NCBI RefSeq assembly: GCF_015752285.1
Contig: NZ_JADOUY010000008.1
Coordinates: 1-64,000, forward strand
Direction of reading: 5' to 3'
Length of the DNA stretch: 64,000 bases
From: Mycetocola_A sp015752285
Lineage (GTDB): Bacteria > Actinomycetota > Actinomycetes > Actinomycetales > Microbacteriaceae
In this document: in pieces, positions 9,262 through 17,803 of the stretch
How the letters are laid out: each line of letters opens with the position of its first letter
Numbering within the stretch: the stretch's first letter is position 1
Made by a program: the position numbers and the translations under genes
The notes under the pieces: model-generated
Told to the model about the DNA's origin: nothing
The model's database searches: none
Seen by the model: the letters and a program-made list of their open reading frames with translations, nothing else

Positions 9262-10290
9262 ATGTCGTCTCTCGATGATGATGCGCCCAGTGGTGAACCA
9301 GCGGCGCTCCGAGCGGCTGTCGGGCTTCTCGCGAATGGTGCTTCGTCGAGGGTCGTGCTCGAGACAATCGCCCGCCACGAGGCTGCAGCGCTCGGTCCGA
9401 ACTACTTAGAGATACTCCAATTTCGAGCGCGCAGAACGCACAGGAGTGGTGGCAGCTTGGGCAAGCCAGGAGGACGGCATCGTTGACCTCGACCGCTGGG
9501 AGCTGGCTGATGACAGCCTTGCCCGTCGGGTCGAAGCTACCTGTGCCCCAGCGCGAGACGACCGCAAGGTTTCGAAGACGAAAGTCCCAACCGACGCCAC
9601 CGCTGAACGATCAGGCATCACCTCCTCTGTCGGTGTGCCGATTCTGGTAGGCAATCAGGTGGGGGGCGATACTCGTCCACGCCGTTGGGAATGAGCCGTT
9701 ACCACCTGAGACAGAATCCAGACTCACGGGCTTCAACGAACTCATTGCGTCCGCCATCGCCAACAGCCGCATCTAAGCGGAGATCCAAGAATTGGTCTCC
9801 GACGAGAGAGCGCTTTTTGCGGGTCGCCGAATTGGTGGCTCGGGGGGCCACTCCAGACGACGTATTCGCTGCAGTTGTAGAGGAGCTGGGGCGCGTCGTT
9901 CATGTTCAGGGTGCGAAATTGCTTCAATACGACGCTGCTGACACAGCCACATTCGCAAGTTGGGGGCCGCTACAAGCCGGCATATCGACCGGATCCCGGT
10001 TGAGTTCGAAAGGCACAAGCGTCACCGCTCAAATACGGAAGACCGGGTTGCCGGCGAGGGTGGATGACGACGCTCCCGTAAGCGGTGACATCGGCGCCTC
10101 TCAGCGTTCAGCGGGGACGCAGTCCGCTGTCGGCGCACCTTTCTTCGTGGGAGGGCGTCTTTGGGGCGCTGTGATTGTTGGTTCCCTCGCACTACGCCCG
10201 TTGCCCGCTGGCACAGAAGACCGCATAGGGAAGTTTGCGGACTTAATTGCGATCGCGATTTACAATCTTGAGAGTCGCGCGCCACCGAAA
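9262..10290 (+). pseudogene. Decayed GAF-domain sensor histidine kinase
   Basis: Three frames together recover a tandem-GAF kinase of the actinobacterial type. Frame 1 (from ATG 9262, with Shine-Dalgarno gaaggagg) gives AAVGLLANGASSRVVLETIA. Near 9445 homology jumps frame to VVAAWASQEDGIVDLDRWEL and SGITSSVGVPILVGNQ. In the G run near 9660 it jumps again to WGAILVHAVGNEPLPPETES, which ends in an in-frame TAA at 9774. After another shift in a T run near 9815 comes a complete second GAF domain (RVAELVARGATPDDVFAAVV through SAVGAPFFVGGRLWGAVIVG). The DHp and ATPase domains that should follow are absent. At least three frameshifts and one stop make this non-functional. Confidence 0.85.
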
Positions 10291-10293
10291 AAA

Positions 10294-10695
10294 CTACGAC
10301 TGCACAGATGTTTCCAGCTCGGACGCGAGCTGTTTCATTAGTTCGGAGAGCTTCTCGGGCACACCTGCATGTATGGAGAATTTGTACAACGTGCCGAGTG
10401 AGACTGGGTCGCGGTAACCGACATTTGTCGCTCCATCTTCGTCCCACAACAGCAATCGCATCGGTAGATCGATCCCCGCTCGAGGATCGTCCATCATCAG
10501 CCCGGTCCCGACGGCAGGATTCCCGAACAGCACGACCAACTCATCGGGTATCTCAAGGCCCGCCGACCGGGCAGCGGCGGCATGGTCGATGGTCGCGAAC
10601 ACCGTGATCCCGCGGCTCCGCAGCGCGCTGTGAAGTCGTGCCGTCGCTTCGGCGACACTACCTGGGACACGCCGCACAATCCATTGCTCGTCCAT
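10294..10695 (-). CDS. DUF302 domain protein
   Basis: About 133 residues. The pattern fits DUF302: an N-terminal strand WIVRRVPGSVAEATARLHSA, then VFATIDHAAAARSAGLEIPD, then ELVVLFGNPAVGTGLMMDDP and a final helix. The IDH-A-A-A-A and FGNP-x-G-T motifs are the family's hallmarks. The biochemical function of DUF302 proteins is not known. ATG 10695 is preferred over GTG 10701 because AGAAGG lies six bases before it. It abuts the 3' end of the decayed kinase, tail to tail. Confidence 0.8.
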   Translation of the reverse strand: MDEQWIVRRVPGSVAEATARLHSALRSRGITVFATIDHAAAARSAGLEIPDELVVLFGNPAVGTGLMMDDPRAGIDLPMRLLLWDEDGATNVGYRDPVSLGTLYKFSIHAGVPEKLSELMKQLASELETSVQS

Positions 10696-11179
10696 CAGCA
10701 CCCTTCTCTCTCGTGCCCCACGCTACGACCGCTTCGCTCAGACGGGCACGAAGGCTTTCTCCAGTTTCTCGCCCATGGTGAAATGCTCCGCACACGCTCA
10801 CTCGCCGCACCGTCTAGATACGCCTTATGCGTCGCTGCCTAACCTAGGGTGCTCCGATCGTAGACGAACCGACTGGGACCTGCTCGAGTCCGACGCAGCT
10901 CGTTTCGGAGTCTGTCGACTGACCGGAGCTCTTCCTCATCCAGCTCGCAGCGGGAGGGGTCCGGCCTGGCGCGGCAGCCTCCTTCACGGCATCACGGTCG
11001 CCCAGAGGATTCTGCGACACCGAAGCGTCGGCACGACAATCAGTGCGCATGTCGAACCAGACATCCACGCGCCTGACGCGCGGAACATCACCGAACGGAT
11101 AAGCCGCTAGAAGCACGAAGACAAGCCTCGTCTGAACACGTTCCGGGGGGCGGCTTTTGCTTTTTGTCGGTCGCCGCTC

Positions 11180-11208
11180 ATTCGACGCTAATCGACGTCT
11201 ATTCGACG
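11180..11208. repeat. Three phased octamer repeats (A[TA]TCGACG)
   Basis: ATTCGACG (11180-11187), AATCGACG (11190-11197) and ATTCGACG (11201-11208) recur at 10- and 11-base spacing, so all three lie on one DNA face. They are about 180 bases from the tRNA-Gln-like core repeat, an arrangement seen for recombinase accessory-site or initiator boxes. Confidence 0.4.
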
Positions 11209-11383
11209 AAAAGTGGAGCTAGAACCGATGAGAATGGATGACCACCGATGAGGAACGTGACGACAAGTGTTCCCTGTCGGTTATTCCATTGACGTGTGGC
11301 TTCGGCGTGATTATGCAGGAGCACGCGTCACGGCCCCGGGATTTCGGAGCTGATTTAGTCTGATGCAGTTTGTAAAGTTTCTG

Positions 11384-11406
11384 CTACTGCGGGGTACCTG
11401 GACTCG
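11384..11406. repeat. Partial tRNA-Gln 3' end copy, probable attachment-site remnant
   Basis: This 23-base stretch (CTACTGC then GGGGTACCTGGACTCG) is identical, apart from one missing T, to 12021-12044, which spans the 3' end and T-arm of tRNA-Gln and seven bases beyond it. A direct repeat of a tRNA 3' end is the usual scar of site-specific integration by a tyrosine recombinase. No intact integrase gene is seen between the copies. Confidence 0.55.
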
Positions 11407-11479
11407 GTTTTCGGTGCATTTCTGCCCATGGTGCCAAGGTTTCATTCGACCGGGCCAGCGGCGCGTCGCCCCGCTACCC

Positions 11480-11887
11480 TCATGGCGGGCTCGGGTCCGC
11501 GACCCTCACCCACGTGTAGACGTCGACGTGGTCGCCGTTGAGCACGAACCGGGTCAGACCGCCGGGCCCCATCAGCGGGAGGTCAGCGACAGTATCACGG
11601 CCTTCGGCGGAACACCCTTCGGCCCAGATCCCCTCGTTCAACCCCTGGACGGGGTGGGCTACGAGCAGGCAGGTGGTGCCGTAGCGAGATTCTCCGCTCC
11701 AGATGCTGAGTTTCCCGAAATTCTCGTAGCGCCGCATTTGATCGGAACTGAGACCCAGCCGGTTGAGGCGTTCGCAAACGCGTGAGGTGTGCCTCAACCC
11801 GACGTGTCCCTTCCCCACAGAACGCCAGGCAGCCTCGCTATGCGGTGCCGTTCCTATGAAACGCCGAAGGAACGCGGCGGCGGTCAC
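11480..11887 (-). pseudogene. Possible truncated hypothetical protein lying between the two att-like repeats
   Basis: The frame encodes up to 135 residues. The second half (SSDQMRRYENFGKLSIWSGE, CLLVAHP, WAEGCSAEGRD, then RFVLNGDHVDVYTWVRV) has the balanced composition of a real protein and resembles extracytoplasmic C-terminal domains of small actinobacterial membrane proteins with a CLLV strand and a second Cys. No signal or membrane segment remains at the N-terminus, so it looks truncated by the integration boundary. Coding status is uncertain. Confidence 0.35.
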
Positions 11888-11993
11888 GAGACCTCAGACC
11901 CCGGGCCCGGGGCTGCCGACCGCGCAGACTGTGACAAAAACCCTGTGATCAGCCCGGTTGCGTCGGGGCAGGTCCGAATCTACCGGGACACAA

Positions 11994-12023
11994 CAAAACC
12001 CCCGCATGAGCGAGGGTTTTCTA
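11994..12023 (-). terminator. Terminator after tRNA-Gln
   Basis: On the minus strand AACCCTCGC and GCGGGGGTT form a hairpin with a TCAT loop followed by TTTTG. It starts only a few bases past the tRNA 3' end, so it ends the tRNA-Gln transcript. Confidence 0.75.
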
Positions 12024-12026
12024 CTG

Positions 12027-12098
12027 CTGGGGTACCTGGACTCGAACCAAGAACAAATGAACCAGAATCATCCGTGTTGCCAATTACACCATACCCCA
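12027..12098 (-). tRNA. tRNA-Gln (anticodon CTG)
   Basis: 72 bases on the minus strand. Acceptor TGGGGTA pairs with TACCCCA; the anticodon stem GATGA/TCATT holds the loop TTCTGGT, giving anticodon CTG for glutamine codons CAG. The T-arm is CTTGG-TTCGAGT-CCAGG. The 3' CCA is only partly encoded (GCA follows the acceptor). Its 3' half is duplicated at 11391-11406. Confidence 0.92.
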
Positions 12099-12155
12099 AT
12101 GGCCAAAAGCATTGCCCCGGCCGAGTGTCAACTGTAGCCTAACGGCGGCTTACTC

Positions 12156-13085
12156 TCAAATTGAGCGAGCCTCCGCGAAGACCGTGTCACGGATGATCGT
12201 CGCAGACACCTGAGCGCCCTCCCCCGCAGCCACGATGAGCTGCTCGGGCCCTGGCGGAGTGATGTCGCCAGCGGCATATAGGCCGGGAATCGACGTCCGT
12301 CCGGCGGCATCCACGATGAGCAGACCGTCCTCGTCGGTGTCGGCGCCCAGAGCGCCGAGGTAGTCCAGAGCCGCCGTCCAGCGTGGGCGTACGAAGCCTG
12401 CAGTACGCGGCACGACCTCGCCGTCCTCCAGTCGAAGACCGGTGAGCTCACCTCGGTCGCCGACGATTTCAGCCACGACGCGACGCTCGACCCGGATGCC
12501 CCGGGCAGCAAGCATCCGCTCGTTGTCGTCGGTCACTGTCGCGACCCCGTTCGTGAAGGCGATGATGTCGTCGCTCCACAGGGCGACCATCAGCGCACGC
12601 TCGACGAGGTCGTCGGTCTCGCCGATCACGCCCAGCGCTTCGCCGGCCTTTTCGTAACCGTCGCACTCGTAACAGCTGTGCAGCGCAGTGCCGTAGTACG
12701 CCCGCAGGTTGCCGATCGCCGGCAAGGTCTCGCGGAGCCCGGCGGCGACGAGGACGCGCGTCGTGGTGACATCACGGTCGGGCGCGCCACGCACGCCGGA
12801 TGCCGTGACGCGGAATCCACCGTCGACGGCGGTCACGCTGTCGACGAGGGCGAACTGCACGTCGGCGTCGGCATATGACGTGACTTCGTCGCGTCCCATC
12901 CGCCGGAGTTCAAGCGGTGAAATCCCGTCGCGGGTAAGGAACCCGTGCGAATGCAGCGTGGCGGCGTTCCGAGGCCGGTTGCCGTCGAGCACGAGCACAC
13001 GCTGGCGTGCACGGACGAGGTTCAGCGCAGCCGAGAGACCTGCAGGTCCCCCGCCGACCACGACGACATCGACTGGCGCGGTCAT
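12156..13085 (-). CDS. FAD-dependent NAD(P)/disulfide oxidoreductase, thioredoxin-reductase-like
   Basis: 309 residues, similar to bacterial thioredoxin reductase. The FAD-binding loop VVVVGGGPAGLSAALNL is at residues 8-24. A redox-like CYECDG motif near residue 140 corresponds to the CxxCDG active disulfide. The C-terminal FAD motif is IPGLYAAGDITPPGPEQL. The NADP-binding GxGxxA/G motif is weak (VIGETDDLVERALMVA), so this is a divergent homologue rather than the housekeeping TrxB, likely part of the family annotated as NAD(P)/FAD-dependent oxidoreductases. Its start overlaps the gltX stop by four bases, indicating translational coupling. The electron acceptor is unknown. Confidence 0.85.
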   Translation of the reverse strand: MTAPVDVVVVGGGPAGLSAALNLVRARQRVLVLDGNRPRNAATLHSHGFLTRDGISPLELRRMGRDEVTSYADADVQFALVDSVTAVDGGFRVTASGVRGAPDRDVTTTRVLVAAGLRETLPAIGNLRAYYGTALHSCYECDGYEKAGEALGVIGETDDLVERALMVALWSDDIIAFTNGVATVTDDNERMLAARGIRVERRVVAEIVGDRGELTGLRLEDGEVVPRTAGFVRPRWTAALDYLGALGADTDEDGLLIVDAAGRTSIPGLYAAGDITPPGPEQLIVAAGEGAQVSATIIRDTVFAEARSI

Positions 13086-14602
13086 GCGGCCAGGTGGGCC
13101 GACAGCCGCGACAGACGGGCGAGCGTGTCCGACTTGCCCAGGATGTCCATCGATTCGAACAACGGCGGTGACACGCGGCGACCGGAGACGGCGACGCGGA
13201 GTGGGCCGTAGGCGATCCGCGGCTTGAGCCCGAGTCCCTCGATGAGCGTCGCGGCGAGGGCCGCCTGCACGCTCTCGTGGTTCCAGTCCGATTCGGCGAC
13301 CGAATCGAGTGCGGCGACGGATGCCGTGAGCACCTCGTCGGAGTTCTGCGGGAGGCTCTTCAAGGCGTCTTCCTGGTACTCGATGCCCGCGACATCCGTG
13401 AAGAGGAAGCCGAGCATCCCAGGCGCTTCGCCGAGCAGCCCGATGCGCTCCTGCACGAGCGGCGCGGCCGCCGTGAGGATCGTCTGCTGCTCATCGCTGA
13501 GCGGCTCGGTGAGGATGCCCTCGGCCACGAGATACGGAATGGTGCGTTCGGCGAAGTCGGCGACATCGAGCAGGCGGATGTGGTCACCGTTGATCGACTC
13601 CGCCTTCTTCAGGTCGAATCGCGCCGGGCTCGGGTTCACGTTGACCACGTCGAACGCCGCCACCATCTCGTCGAGCGAGAACACGTCGCGGTCAGCGGAG
13701 AGACCCCAGCCGAGCAGCGCCAGATAGTTGACGAGCCCCTCAGGGATGAACCCGCGGTCGCGGTGGTGGAACAGGTTCGACTCGGGGTCGCGCTTCGACA
13801 GCTTCTTGTTGCCGTCGCCCATGACATACGGCAGGTGACCGAACCGGGGCACGAAGGTCGTCAGTCCGATGTCGATGAGCGCGTGGTAGAGCGCGATCTG
13901 GCGCGGCGTCGACGGCAGCAGGTCTTCACCGCGGAGCACGTGGGTGATACCCATGAGCGCGTCATCGACGGGGTTCACGAAGGGGTAGAGCGGATGCCCG
14001 TTCGGGCGGACGACGACGAAGTCGGTGAATGAGCCGGCTGGGAAGGTGATCTCACCACGCACGAGGTCGTCGAAACTCAGGTCGGAGTCTGGCACCTTCA
14101 GTCGGAGCGCAGGCTGGCGTCCCTCGGCGCGGAAGGCATCCTTCTCAGCGTCGGTGAGGTCACGGTCGAAGTTGTCGTAGCCGAACTGTTTGGGGCGACC
14201 GGCGGCGGCGTTGCGCTCGTCGATCTCTTCGGCGTTCGAGAAGCTCTCGTAGACGTGCCCGGCTTCCATCAGCCTGTCGATGACACCGCGGTAGATGTCC
14301 GACCGCTGCGACTGGCGGTACGGGCCGTGGTCTCCCCCGGCGCCCTCCCCCTCGTCCCAGTCGAGCTTCAGCCAGCGCAGTGCCTCGATGATGAGGCCGT
14401 AGCTTTCCTCACTGTCGCGGGCGGCATCCGTGTCTTCGATCCGGAAGACGAGTTTGCCGCCGGTGTGCCGCGCGTACGCCCAGTTGAACAGGGCTGTTCG
14501 GATCAGACCGACGTGCGGTGTGCCGGTCGGCGACGGGCAGAATCGGACGCGAACGTCGGAGCCGGTGGCCGTTGAGAAGAGGGAGGTAGTTGCGCTTGAC
14601 AT
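13082..14602 (-). CDS. gltX: Glutamyl-tRNA synthetase
   Basis: 506 residues. The class I HIGH-like box is in PTGTPHVGLIRTALFNW, and the KMSKS-like box is KLSKR in DGNKKLSKRDPESN. The catalytic core and the C-terminal anticodon-binding helices are complete. It charges tRNA-Glu with glutamate; since no glutaminyl-tRNA synthetase would be expected in this lineage, it probably also mischarges tRNA-Gln for the amidotransferase route. ATG 14602 is chosen over TTG 14611 because TAGGAT lies eight bases before it, which would make the mRNA leaderless. The downstream flavoprotein gene overlaps its stop. Confidence 0.97.
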   Translation of the reverse strand: MSSATTSLFSTATGSDVRVRFCPSPTGTPHVGLIRTALFNWAYARHTGGKLVFRIEDTDAARDSEESYGLIIEALRWLKLDWDEGEGAGGDHGPYRQSQRSDIYRGVIDRLMEAGHVYESFSNAEEIDERNAAAGRPKQFGYDNFDRDLTDAEKDAFRAEGRQPALRLKVPDSDLSFDDLVRGEITFPAGSFTDFVVVRPNGHPLYPFVNPVDDALMGITHVLRGEDLLPSTPRQIALYHALIDIGLTTFVPRFGHLPYVMGDGNKKLSKRDPESNLFHHRDRGFIPEGLVNYLALLGWGLSADRDVFSLDEMVAAFDVVNVNPSPARFDLKKAESINGDHIRLLDVADFAERTIPYLVAEGILTEPLSDEQQTILTAAAPLVQERIGLLGEAPGMLGFLFTDVAGIEYQEDALKSLPQNSDEVLTASVAALDSVAESDWNHESVQAALAATLIEGLGLKPRIAYGPLRVAVSGRRVSPPLFESMDILGKSDTLARLSRLSAHLAA

Positions 14603-14610
14603 CACCGGCA

Positions 14611-14616
14611 ATCCTA
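14611..14616 (-). promoter_or_regulatory. -10 element TAGGAT of gltX (near-leaderless)
   Basis: TAGGAT on the minus strand ends eight bases before ATG 14602, matching the TANNNT-N6-9-ATG pattern repeated across the window. Confidence 0.55.
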
Positions 14617-14630
14617 GCCGTTGCGCAGCC

Positions 14631-15866
14631 TCAGGGCGCGGGACGGCGGCTGACGAGCACGGCGCCGACGAGCACAGCCAGCACGAATGCTCCTCCGGCG
14701 ACAGCGAGACCGTTGAAACCGATGAGGGCGAGTGTCGGGCCGGCCAGCGCTCCCCCCACTGCTCCTGACAGGTTCATCAGCGTGTCGGTGATGCCCTGCA
14801 CCCGCGGGCGGCGGAGCGGTGCCGTCGACTCGGTGACGAGAGCAGACCCGGCGACGGTCGACGCGCTCCAGCCCAGCCCGAGGAGGATCAGGCCGACGGT
14901 GACGGCCGTGGTCTGTTCCGCGCCGAGGGCGATGGTGACGAGGGCAGCCGCGAAGAGTGCCTGGCCGAGGAGGATCACCGGCACCCGGCCCACACGGTCC
15001 GCGAGGATGCCGAATACAGGCGACAGCGCGAACATCCCGGCGACGTGCAGGCTGATGGTGAGGCCGATGATGGTGAGTGTCGCCCCGTGGTGAAGCAGGT
15101 GCACCGGGGTCATCGACATCACCGCGACCATCGTCGCGTGGCTCAGCGCCACCGTGAGAATCGCGAACCGTTCACGTGCACGTGACTCGTGTGCGGCGAT
15201 CGCCGGTTTCGCCGTTGCATCCGCTGACGCACCGATTGCGCGTGCCAGAAGAAGCGGATCAGGCCGGAGGGCGATCAGATACACGGCAGCGGCCAGCACC
15301 TGCGCCGTGATGCCGAACAGGAACGGACCGCTGAGCGGCACGAGGCCGAAGATCCGGCCGATCGCATCGCCGGGTTCGAGCAGATTCGGGCCGACGACGG
15401 CACCGAGGGTTGTCGCCCAGACGACGAAAGAGAGATCCCGGCCGCGGGTGCGGTCGGTCGCGAGGTCGGTCGCCGCGAATCGGGCCTGGAGCCCGACGGC
15501 GGAGCCGGTGCCGATCAGTGCCAGAGCGAGCAGCAGGAGCGGAAAGCTGCGGGCGGATGCCGCGGCAATCGTGAGCGCGGCACCCATCGCTGAGACGAGT
15601 GCTCCACTGCTCAGCGCGACTCTGCGCCCGCTGCGAACCGCGAGCCGGGCCAGCGGGATCGCCGCGAGAGCGGCGCCGAGCGTCGACATCGTCGCTGCCA
15701 TCCCCGACCAGGCATCCGATCCGGAGATGTCGGCGGCGAGCAGGGCTCCGAGCGAGAGAGTCGCCCCGATCGCGAATCCGCCGAGCACCTGACCGGCAGA
15801 CAGCAGCCACACGGTGCGGCGCTGCAGTGCGGCGAGCTCAGTGGCTCCGGTTGCGCCCCCGCTCAT
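14631..15866 (-). CDS. MFS transporter (12 membrane segments)
   Basis: 411 residues with about 12 hydrophobic segments. A motif-A-like loop (LARLAVRSGRRVALSSGALV) follows the second segment and another (FGILADRVGRVPVILLGQAL) the eighth. This pattern belongs to drug-efflux-like MFS proteins. Substrate unknown. The start is only five bases downstream of the FAH-family gene stop, so the two are probably cotranscribed, then gltX follows in the same direction. Confidence 0.85.
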   Translation of the reverse strand: MSGGATGATELAALQRRTVWLLSAGQVLGGFAIGATLSLGALLAADISGSDAWSGMAATMSTLGAALAAIPLARLAVRSGRRVALSSGALVSAMGAALTIAAASARSFPLLLLALALIGTGSAVGLQARFAATDLATDRTRGRDLSFVVWATTLGAVVGPNLLEPGDAIGRIFGLVPLSGPFLFGITAQVLAAAVYLIALRPDPLLLARAIGASADATAKPAIAAHESRARERFAILTVALSHATMVAVMSMTPVHLLHHGATLTIIGLTISLHVAGMFALSPVFGILADRVGRVPVILLGQALFAAALVTIALGAEQTTAVTVGLILLGLGWSASTVAGSALVTESTAPLRRPRVQGITDTLMNLSGAVGGALAGPTLALIGFNGLAVAGGAFVLAVLVGAVLVSRRPAP

Positions 15867-15871
15867 GAGCG

Positions 15872-16630
15872 TCAGGCGGCGGTGTTGCGCAGGATGCCGA
15901 GTCCGGAGACCGCTACCTCGACCGTGTCTCCGGCGACGATGGGCCCGACGCCTGCGGGCGTCCCGGTGAGGATCACATCGCCGGGCAGCAGGGTGAAGAC
16001 CGCGGAAGCGTAGGCGATGATGTCAGCGACCGAGTGGATCATGTCGGACAGCGGAGCCTGCTGGCGCACGTCACCGTTCACGCGCGTCTCGATCGTCGCA
16101 CCGTCGAAGGAGAACTCGGTGTCGATGACGGGGCCGAGCGGGCAGAAGGTGTCGAAGCCCTTCGCCCGGGTCCACTGGCCGTCCTTCTTCTGCAGATCGC
16201 GAGCAGTCACGTCGTTGCCGATCGTGTAGCCGAAGATCACGCTCTCGGCATCCTCGGGGCGCACGTTCCGCGCCACCGAACCGATGACGACGGCGAGCTC
16301 GCCCTCGTGCTCGACACGCTCAGACAGTGCTGGCAGCACGATGCGGTCGTTGGGCCCGATCACCGACGTGTTCGGTTTGAGGAACAGGAGCGGCTCAGCG
16401 GGAGCCTCCCCCCCCATCTCCTTGGCGTGATCGGCATAGTTCTTGCCGACGCAGACCACTTTGGAGCGCGGGATGACCGGGGCGAGGAGTACGGCATCCG
16501 CCAGCGGCACCCGTTCGCCGGTCGTGTCGAACCCGCCGAACATCGGGTCGGCGGCGAGAACGACGAGGTCTGACTCGTCGATGATCCCGAAATTGATGAC
16601 ACCGTCAGAACTGAATCGCGCTATTTTCAC
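15872..16630 (-). CDS. Fumarylacetoacetate hydrolase (FAH) family protein
   Basis: 252 residues starting with GTG 16630. The FAH fold is clear: SKVVCVGKNYADHAKEMGG, the metal-binding Glu pair in EHEGELAVVIG, then FGYTIGNDVTARDLQKKDGQ (substrate loop), KGFDTFCPLGP and LTGTPAGVGP at the C-terminus. Related enzymes include 2-hydroxyhepta-2,4-dienedioate isomerase, acylpyruvase and oxaloacetate decarboxylase; the exact substrate cannot be told. A TAGGCT box six bases before the GTG suggests a leaderless transcript. Confidence 0.9.
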   Translation of the reverse strand: MKIARFSSDGVINFGIIDESDLVVLAADPMFGGFDTTGERVPLADAVLLAPVIPRSKVVCVGKNYADHAKEMGGEAPAEPLLFLKPNTSVIGPNDRIVLPALSERVEHEGELAVVIGSVARNVRPEDAESVIFGYTIGNDVTARDLQKKDGQWTRAKGFDTFCPLGPVIDTEFSFDGATIETRVNGDVRQQAPLSDMIHSVADIIAYASAVFTLLPGDVILTGTPAGVGPIVAGDTVEVAVSGLGILRNTAA

Positions 16631-16636
16631 GAGTCG

Positions 16637-16642
16637 AGCCTA
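16637..16642 (-). promoter_or_regulatory. -10 element TAGGCT of the FAH-family gene (leaderless)
   Basis: TAGGCT lies exactly six bases upstream of the GTG start at 16630 and no Shine-Dalgarno is present. Confidence 0.6.
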
Positions 16643-16669
16643 GCCGGTGTGTCGAGCGCGCGCCCGGTG

Positions 16670-17779
16670 TCAGCCGTCGAGTCGCACGAGCCAGCCGTGA
16701 CGGTCGTCGACGCGACCGTATTGGATGTCGGTGAGTTCTCGGCGAAGAGACATCGTGAGAGCCCCCGGTTCGGCGTCGGCGGAGCCGATCGAGAATTCGG
16801 ACGTCTTCAGCTCGCCGATCGGCGTGATCACCGCTGCGGTGCCGCAGGCGAAGACCTCGGTGATCTCGCCGGACTCCATTCCTCTACGCCAGTCCTCGAC
16901 GGTCACCGGGCGCTGGTCGACCGTGTAGCCGCGGTCTTCAGCGAGCTGGATGATGCTGTCACGGGTAACACCTTCGAGGATGCTGCCGGTGAGCTCCGGC
17001 GTGACGATCCGCTTGTCCTTGTGGACGAAGAAGATGTTCATCCCGCCGAGCTCTTCGATGTGAGCGCCGGTTTCGGCGTCGAGGAAGAGCACCTGTGCGC
17101 AGCCGTTCTCGGCGGCTTCCTGCTGCGGGAGAAGGGATGCCGCGTAGTTGCCGCCGCACTTCGCCGCTCCGGTTCCGCCGCGACCCGCCCGGGTGTACTG
17201 GGTCGACAGCCAGATCGAGACCGGCTTCACACCACCGGAGAAATAGGCCCCTGCGGGGCTTGCGATCACGTAGTAGCCGACCTTCTGGGCGGCGCGCACA
17301 CCGAGGAACGACTCGTTGGCGATCATGAACGGACGCAGGTAGAGGCTGGTGTCATCTCCGGACGGAACCCAGTCGATGTCTGCGGCGGTGATCTGGCGCA
17401 GTGATTCGAGGAAATCCTCGACGCTGAGTTCGGGCAGTGCGAGACGTCGGGCCGACCGCTGGAACCGTTCGGCGTTCTTGTCCGGCCGGAAGGTCCAGAC
17501 CGAGCCGTCGGCGTGCCGGTACGCCTTGAGCCCCTCGAAGATCTCCTGGCCGTAGTGCAGCACCGACGATGCCGGGTCGAGTTGGAGCGGTCCGTACGGC
17601 TGCACGCGGGCATCGTGCCAGCCGTCGTCGATCGTCCAGTCGATGGCGACCATGTGGTCGGTGAAATGTTTGCCGAATCCGGGGTTCGCGAGGATCTCTT
17701 CCCGCTTCGCTTCTTCGACGGCCGACGCTGTGGGGCGCTGTTCGAATGCCAGGGGGAAGGATTCGGTTGCGAGGGTCAT
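16670..17779 (-). CDS. ilvE: Branched-chain amino acid aminotransferase
   Basis: 369 residues, fold-type IV PLP enzyme of the long (class IIa) branched-chain aminotransferase type. Visible signatures are MVAIDWTIDDGWHDARVQPY, YGQEIFEGLKAYRHADGSVW, the AAKCGGNYAASLLPQ segment bearing the PLP lysine, and EVFACGTAAVITPIGEL, which binds the cofactor phosphate. It performs the last step of Ile, Leu and Val synthesis with glutamate as donor. A Shine-Dalgarno AAAGGAA precedes the ATG. leuB ends 25 bases upstream on the same strand, so the two form an operon. Confidence 0.96.
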   Translation of the reverse strand: MTLATESFPLAFEQRPTASAVEEAKREEILANPGFGKHFTDHMVAIDWTIDDGWHDARVQPYGPLQLDPASSVLHYGQEIFEGLKAYRHADGSVWTFRPDKNAERFQRSARRLALPELSVEDFLESLRQITAADIDWVPSGDDTSLYLRPFMIANESFLGVRAAQKVGYYVIASPAGAYFSGGVKPVSIWLSTQYTRAGRGGTGAAKCGGNYAASLLPQQEAAENGCAQVLFLDAETGAHIEELGGMNIFFVHKDKRIVTPELTGSILEGVTRDSIIQLAEDRGYTVDQRPVTVEDWRRGMESGEITEVFACGTAAVITPIGELKTSEFSIGSADAEPGALTMSLRRELTDIQYGRVDDRHGWLVRLDG

Positions 17780-17803
17780 GTTCGTTCCTTTGACTGAGGG
17801 AAT

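Larger units (their letters stand above)
10702..11479. other. Long stretch without a supported intact gene, at the island edge
   Basis: Reading frames here (for example 10775-11110 on the plus strand) are Arg/Pro/Ser-rich and lack conserved domains; one segment, RILRHRSVGTT, faintly recalls a tyrosine-recombinase HxxR box but not enough to call. The stretch does contain three helically phased octamers (11180-11208) and a partial copy of the tRNA-Gln 3' end (11384-11406). Confidence 0.5.

Noticed and set aside
10775..11110. Reading frame with RILRHRSVGTT, weakly like a tyrosine recombinase
   Set aside because: Only one short segment resembles the HxxR-to-GH box, no catalytic Tyr or Arg context, and composition is that of a shadow frame. 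Not enough for an integrase call.
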